Origin: Symsagittifera roscoffensis
Lineage: Eukaryota; Xenacoelomorpha; Acoela; Convolutidae
Direction of reading: 5' to 3'
Assembly (NCBI RefSeq): GCF_963678635.1
Contig: NC_087063.1
Span: 22,016,701-22,080,700, forward strand
Length of the DNA: 64,000 nucleotides
Shown: positions 59,452-64,000 of the stretch, piece after piece
Position numbering within the stretch: position 1 is the first letter of the stretch
Layout: every line of letters starts with the position of its first letter
Translations under genes and position numbers: made by a program
The notes under the pieces: model-generated
What the model saw: the letters and a program-made list of their open reading frames with translations, nothing else
Databases searched by the model: none
Told to the model about the DNA's origin: nothing

Positions 59452-61569
59452 TGTGTAACATTTGCCCGGAGAATACATAACTACGGAAAATAGGTTTAAT
59501 CCTATAACGATTGGCCACAGTTAAGATAGAGCTTTACGAGCTTTTAACCGCCTCTACCAGAGCCAATCCAAATTTGGTCTTTCGAAAGATCGGGCCGACG
59601 AACATAATACTGCTTAAACGCTATCGGCTGAACGATGCAAATTAACTTAAATAACTGCAGAATCAGTGAGTTCATAATTGATTTTCGGCAACCCCAGACG
59701 ACTAGGTCACTCCCAAAAACAGGGTTGCTACATTTTTGATAGGTTAATACTTTTTTGTTCAGTAGAACGAATCCAACCAATCCATGGGACATGGATCGAC
59801 CCTTTCTTTTCACCCCAGCTCCTCATATCCTGAAATTGTTTTTGTTATTCAAATAAAAATGAGGAAATGCCCAGAGAAGTGAAAGTTATACTTCAAACAG
59901 TTTTGCAGTTCAACGACAAAAGAAGCGCCCTCTTGAAGAAACGCCCCCTTAAAGAAGCGCCCTCTTCATCATCGGGAAGTGTTGCAATTCTGATCCTTAG
60001 CTTGTCCGATTGGTAAATTGCGTTCAGTAACAGAGTACAATCACTACAAATTGAACGCTTCTTTTCCACTGGTATTCAACTAAAAAAACATGATTTTTGT
60101 CTTCTTGATAGTTGAATTCGTTTAATTTCTGACTGCGAAAATTGTATTTTTATTTTTGCGATTTCAAATTAAGTAATCTCTTCACCTACTCCAATCTTCT
60201 CTTTTTGATTCTATTTTGCACCCTTTTTTGCTGTTTTCTACCTATCGTGCACTCTTTTTCAGATACAACAAAACTTGGCCATTCTGGTTGATTGACACAT
60301 GCTTCCCGTAAAGCGCTCTCAATGTCCTCATTGAGTCTATATCCAAAACTACATCATCAAAAAGGTACAGTACCATTAGAGAGAAATTTTGAGAAGTACT
60401 CAGAAGAGTAATTTTATCTGCATCAAATCAACCCACTACGTGCTGTAGCTTGCATCAGATCGTATCTCTATATCCTCCTAATATTTTCGTGAATGTGCAA
60501 CATGAGGATCTACATGAGGATCTTTTCCATGAAAAAAACTCTCTTTTTTGACTTCTTGTGTCGGTTCCTGTTTTTGAATATGCTTTTCCTATGTTTTAAA
60601 AGTTGTTCGGATTCAAGACAACACTGCCAACTAACAAACTAAAACTACCTTAGAATATATTATCCTACTTGGAATGGAATCATTTTTGTTGTTGTGTGTC
60701 CTGAATATATAAACTAGGAACCTCTGTGGTTAGAAGTAACAAGGAGTTAGTCGCCCTTCTCGAAAGACTATTCAAGTTTCATCATTTCTGCACAAAAGGA
60801 ACAGTGCTCTTAGTTGATTGAAAAACAATCACCCTGGCGGGAAGACTTTAGTTATACTCACTACTTAAGGCTTTGTAATTTAATATTAAGCTTTTTTAAA
60901 ACAGATACAAAATCCCAGCATCTCAGAAGAGAAGCACCAGGTACTTGGCGCCGAGTATCACCATGTCTATAACAAAGAGTGGCAAAGGATCTCATCATGC
61001 GTTAGCATGATGCTCCTCTTTTTACGAAATCCTGACGCTACCAGTAGGGGTTCTCTTCCAACCTACACACGATTTCATTACGGTCTTCTATCAAATTCAT
61101 TGGACACTGATTCTTTAAAATTTTGACTTTCAATTTTGCAAAAGATTCTACCAGCAATTTCCCATAAACCAATTTTCAAGTCTTGGCTCTAGTTTCCCCT
61201 TGGTCTTTTCGGTAAGTGCGTCTATTATCTTACAGAGCCACTCGTTAGATTTTTCCGACTTTTTTGCAAGTCTCACATACGTCGGCGCAGAGACGATTTG
61301 ATCGGTTTAAATTCGTTGACCTTCATTGCTACAAAATGCACTAGTTATCGGCTTTTATATAGGTGAACTACGGTCGACCTCAATTCACTAAGTATCACAC
61401 GGCGGCTGGTCTAGGATGTACCTCACTTTGCCTGCGGTTCTCCAATTCGATCGCTTCCCTCCATTTTGCAATTCGTTTTTGATTGGTTTGCAACTTTCCC
61501 GGAACTATTTTTGAAATGATGACTGTTGACTGTCTCATGGTTTTTTTCCAGACTTAAAAGTGACTCTAG
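59452..61569. other. Spacer without a supported gene
   Basis: No ORF with a recognisable protein. A TATATAAAC box at about 60703 is followed 240 bp later by TGGCGCCGAGTATCACC (60944), which could be the promoter and primer-binding site of an otherwise unrecognised + strand LTR remnant. A minus-strand TATAAAAG lies at about 61353-61361. Neither is backed by paired LTRs. Confidence 0.3.
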
Positions 61570-62258
61570 AGGTTGAGTTGACAGCAAAAAATTTCGCTAA
61601 TATTAGGGTATCCCAGTTCCAAGAAGTTTCAGGCGATGATGCAGAGCATTTCTATTGATATATGTTTTTAGCGACAATCATGTTTCAATAAGCCTTGTTA
61701 TAAACCTGAATCAACAATTTAAAAAGTTTTTTTTTGCAAGTTTGGAACTCATCAAACTTTTTTTTACCACAAAATTTATGATCTCGCCCTATTCAACCAA
61801 TGAAAACTAACTTTATTGTTTCTCAAGTTTATATAGAGAAACAGTTTCATTTTCTTGCACAAAAAAACTATGTGAACTCAAAATCGTCGCTGATTGGTTT
61901 TTTGACGTTAAAAACAAATCGACTGATTGAAAGTAAAAACTAGCTTTTTTTCTTTTTTTTTACCAGGGCGTAGCTAATTGAGTTTATTATCCTGCTTTTC
62001 AATTCAAAGTAATTAATTTATTGCACGGAAGAAGATCCTGACAACTTAAGCATTCGATTTTCCGTTCTGATTTAATGGGCCTTTCAATTCCCTAATGAAT
62101 GTTTTTTCGAACGCCAATTTAGTTGTCATTTCAGCGTAGATGAACCAGTTTACTTACGTGAGGCTAAACAGAGGTGCAAGGTTGACATTTATGAAAAAGA
62201 AAGAGAAGCTGTAGCAGTGACTTATATGGCTGCAAGCTGCTGTAAGCTGTTCGTATGA
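61570..62258 (+). repeat. Second copy of the duplicated loop-exon block
   Basis: Diverged duplicate of 54940-56260, about 6.2 kb further downstream, in the same orientation and ending in the decayed exon. Confidence 0.7.
62135..62258 (+). pseudogene. Decayed duplicate of the serpin loop exon
   Basis: Same acceptor TTGTCATTTCAG and the same phase as 56113. The first 30 codons match closely (VDEP, EAKQRC, VTYM), then it departs and stops at TGA 62256-62258. The hinge reads REAVAVTY, so P15 Gly and P14 Thr are lost. The strands after the loop are absent; instead short repeats of TTCGTATGACTG follow, then a reversed Ty3 remnant. It cannot form an inhibitory serpin. Confidence 0.75.
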
Positions 62259-64000
62259 CTGTTGTATATGACTGCAAGCTTTTCGTATGACTGCTGTAGC
62301 TCATCATCGACCTCCTTTTCTACTCTTGATCGATCTTCCAACCACCCATTATCCTGATTTTCCACAATATCCGCATCTCCTGATGCGATCTCTCCCAGAC
62401 CCACTAACTCTTCCGCTATCTTCTGGTTTTATCCTATCCACAACTTAGTTGTTTCCATAAGGATTATACTTCTTGGCAGATCTTAACCTAATACTCTGTT
62501 GTGTGTGCATCGCCCAAGCTAAATCAGATTCAAGTGTTTTGAGGAATTCAACGTGTTCGAAATCGTTCCAATCTTTTTCTACATAGGGTAAGGCTTTATC
62601 TTCTGCCTACATCACCTAATTGTGACCAACGTCTAATAGCAGCTTGATCCCTTTTTCTAGAATCTTATTCCCATATTTTTTCCCAAGTACGAAATTTATT
62701 GATTTCGAAGGCGGGAAACATCCCTGTTGGTGTGCCTTCGTTATCATAAATGGCCCTCTACATTTCGTTAATAGCATCTTCTTACTTCGCGATGGGATTA
62801 CAATCTTAAATACCCATACAAAACGTTTCAATGAGTGTGCTTTGTCTCCAGCCGGTTTCTTGCTATTTTTGTTCCTCTGTCTAGCCTGAGCTTGTTGTGT
62901 GTTACGTCTGCGTGAGTAATTAAGCTCTTGCTAGCATCTTATCACATATCTAATTCAGACCTGTGCGATATCTCTTTGCCGTCAGTTTCAGGGTGAAAGA
63001 AAGCTAACGAAGGAGCTTTCTCATGTCAATTCGGCATCACCTGGCAATTAATGCCTCCAGTTAAATTCTCTGTGCTGTTATAAGCCTCCATCACCGGCTG
63101 TACATATGTGTCCCGATCCATCAAGTATCGAAAACACCAAACCCTTACCCTGGAGAGCAATATTCGAATTTGTCGCTCTACTGAGTCACTTGACTGTGGG
63201 TGATATGTTGTTGAATGAGCTTGTGCCACTTTACACCTAACTCGAACATCATTGTACAACTGAAAGTGGCCATCCAATTTTTGACCAGGTTATCAAAACT
63301 TTATTCGGCTGCGGTTTTTATGCAAGGAACCGCTTCTGCATACTTCGTGAACTGATTGATCATCACCAAGCCCTGATAATCATCACTGGCTCTCATGCAT
63401 ATCTTTTGGTGGTCTATCTTTGCAAACTCATTGATACTGATGACTCAATCATCTTCAATTGTATTTCCATCTTCCTGTTTCCTTCAACTCTTGGCACAAT
63501 CAGCAGGCTATAAACGGCTCTTCACATACTTTCTTCAATACAGGCCACTCGAAGCTCTTGAAAGTTCTCTGGTACACCTTATCTAGTCTTCGAAGTCTCC
63601 GCTGATCATGTGAACTGACTCTCCATCCATGTTTATGAGCTGCTGGCCATGCGATCAGTTTTTGCGCTCCTATTAATTCTGAGAGCCTATAAATAATTGA
63701 CAAACGCGTTTTCAGGAACCTGCAGTGACTGTTGAGCTCGTTTGGTTGGTCAACTTCCATCTTGACTCACGAAATTTTGGCTTGTGGCATTGTTTATTGC
63801 TTAAAAAATTCAAGATTGGTCCTGGCTGCTTCCATTTGTGGAAGCAGGCTTATGAAGAGTTTGAGACTGCTATCCTTTCCAGACCTTTGGCTGCGTTTTC
63901 CAGAAGAATTTCGCTCGAGTATAGATAGCGATCACTGTCAGATTCCTGATGTATCTCTCTATCAAACTTCCTGGCCCCAGTTTCCACAAGTGGTGCGTGG
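62259..64000 (-). pseudogene. Degraded minus-strand Ty3/gypsy element (integrase region)
   Basis: Read from 64000 downwards: a zinc-finger-like CxxC part near 63500 (EEPFIACCLC), the integrase core with TKYAEAVPC (about 63330) and HSTTYHPQSSDSVERQ (about 63200), and a later GPFMITKAHQQG stretch (about 62745) like the end of a Ty3/gypsy integrase. These are established Ty3/gypsy patterns. The frames are 63026-63277 and 62616-62831, with many stops between. Unrelated in sequence to elements A-C. Its left end abuts the decayed serpin exon and it runs off the window at right. Confidence 0.7.

Noticed and set aside
59300-59518. Leu/Ser-repeat protein on the minus strand
   Set aside because: It is a translation of the GA microsatellite.
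60600-60960. Plus-strand LTR with TATATAAAC and a TGGCGCC primer site
   Set aside because: No second LTR, no defined ends and no coding remnant attached; listed only within the spacer entry.
61340-61366. Minus-strand TATAAAAG as promoter of the Ty3 remnant at 62.3-64 kb
   Set aside because: The serpin exon block lies between them, so the two are not parts of one contiguous element.

Overview
The window looks like an AT-rich animal genome, most likely an arthropod or another invertebrate. The evidence is spliced coding exons, hAT-type MITEs with 8-bp target duplications, Ty3/gypsy and BEL/Pao retroelement remains, long microsatellites and a 200-N assembly gap. No rRNA or tRNA gene and no prokaryotic gene organisation was seen. 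The species cannot be named from sequence alone.

Positions 1-44594 are dominated by one family of very large, Env-bearing Ty3/gypsy (errantivirus-like) LTR elements. There are three copies, all on the + strand: A (1-3206, only its 3' part), B (4305-22835, about 18.5 kb, complete between 409-bp LTRs and flanked by a 4-bp duplication CTAT) and C (about 27072/28112-44594, with a disrupted 5' LTR). A fourth LTR fragment lies at 46661-46788. The shared order is LTR, primer-binding site, long structured leader with a small conserved ORF, basic ORF1, Gag with a zinc knuckle, protease, RT, RNase H, integrase with GPY/F-like end, ORF3 (two membrane segments plus a proline-rich region), a chuvirus/gB-like envelope glycoprotein, ORF4 of unknown function, long 3' leader, LTR. 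Gag, Pol and Env are broken in every copy. ORF4 of copy B is an uninterrupted 602-codon frame, and comparison of the copies shows mostly third-position changes. I consider it the most interesting unexplained protein here.

Between B and C (22836-27071) lie host sequence, tandem duplications and three copies of a roughly 540-bp hairpin-bearing repeat (called R here). A 1040-bp block holding B's 3' LTR plus its downstream flank is repeated exactly inside C's 5' LTR.

Positions 44595-64000 contain the only recognisable host gene: a serpin. The body exon (51107-52008) splices in phase 2 to a reactive-centre-loop exon (56113-56371). Two further loop exons exist: a diverged one upstream (46101 into the gap) and a decayed duplicate downstream (62135-62258). 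The rest of this part is hAT MITEs (47639, 49641 and 57410, each with an 8-bp target duplication), nested R repeats, a BEL/Pao remnant in the serpin intron, microsatellites and a degraded minus-strand Ty3 integrase region at the right edge.
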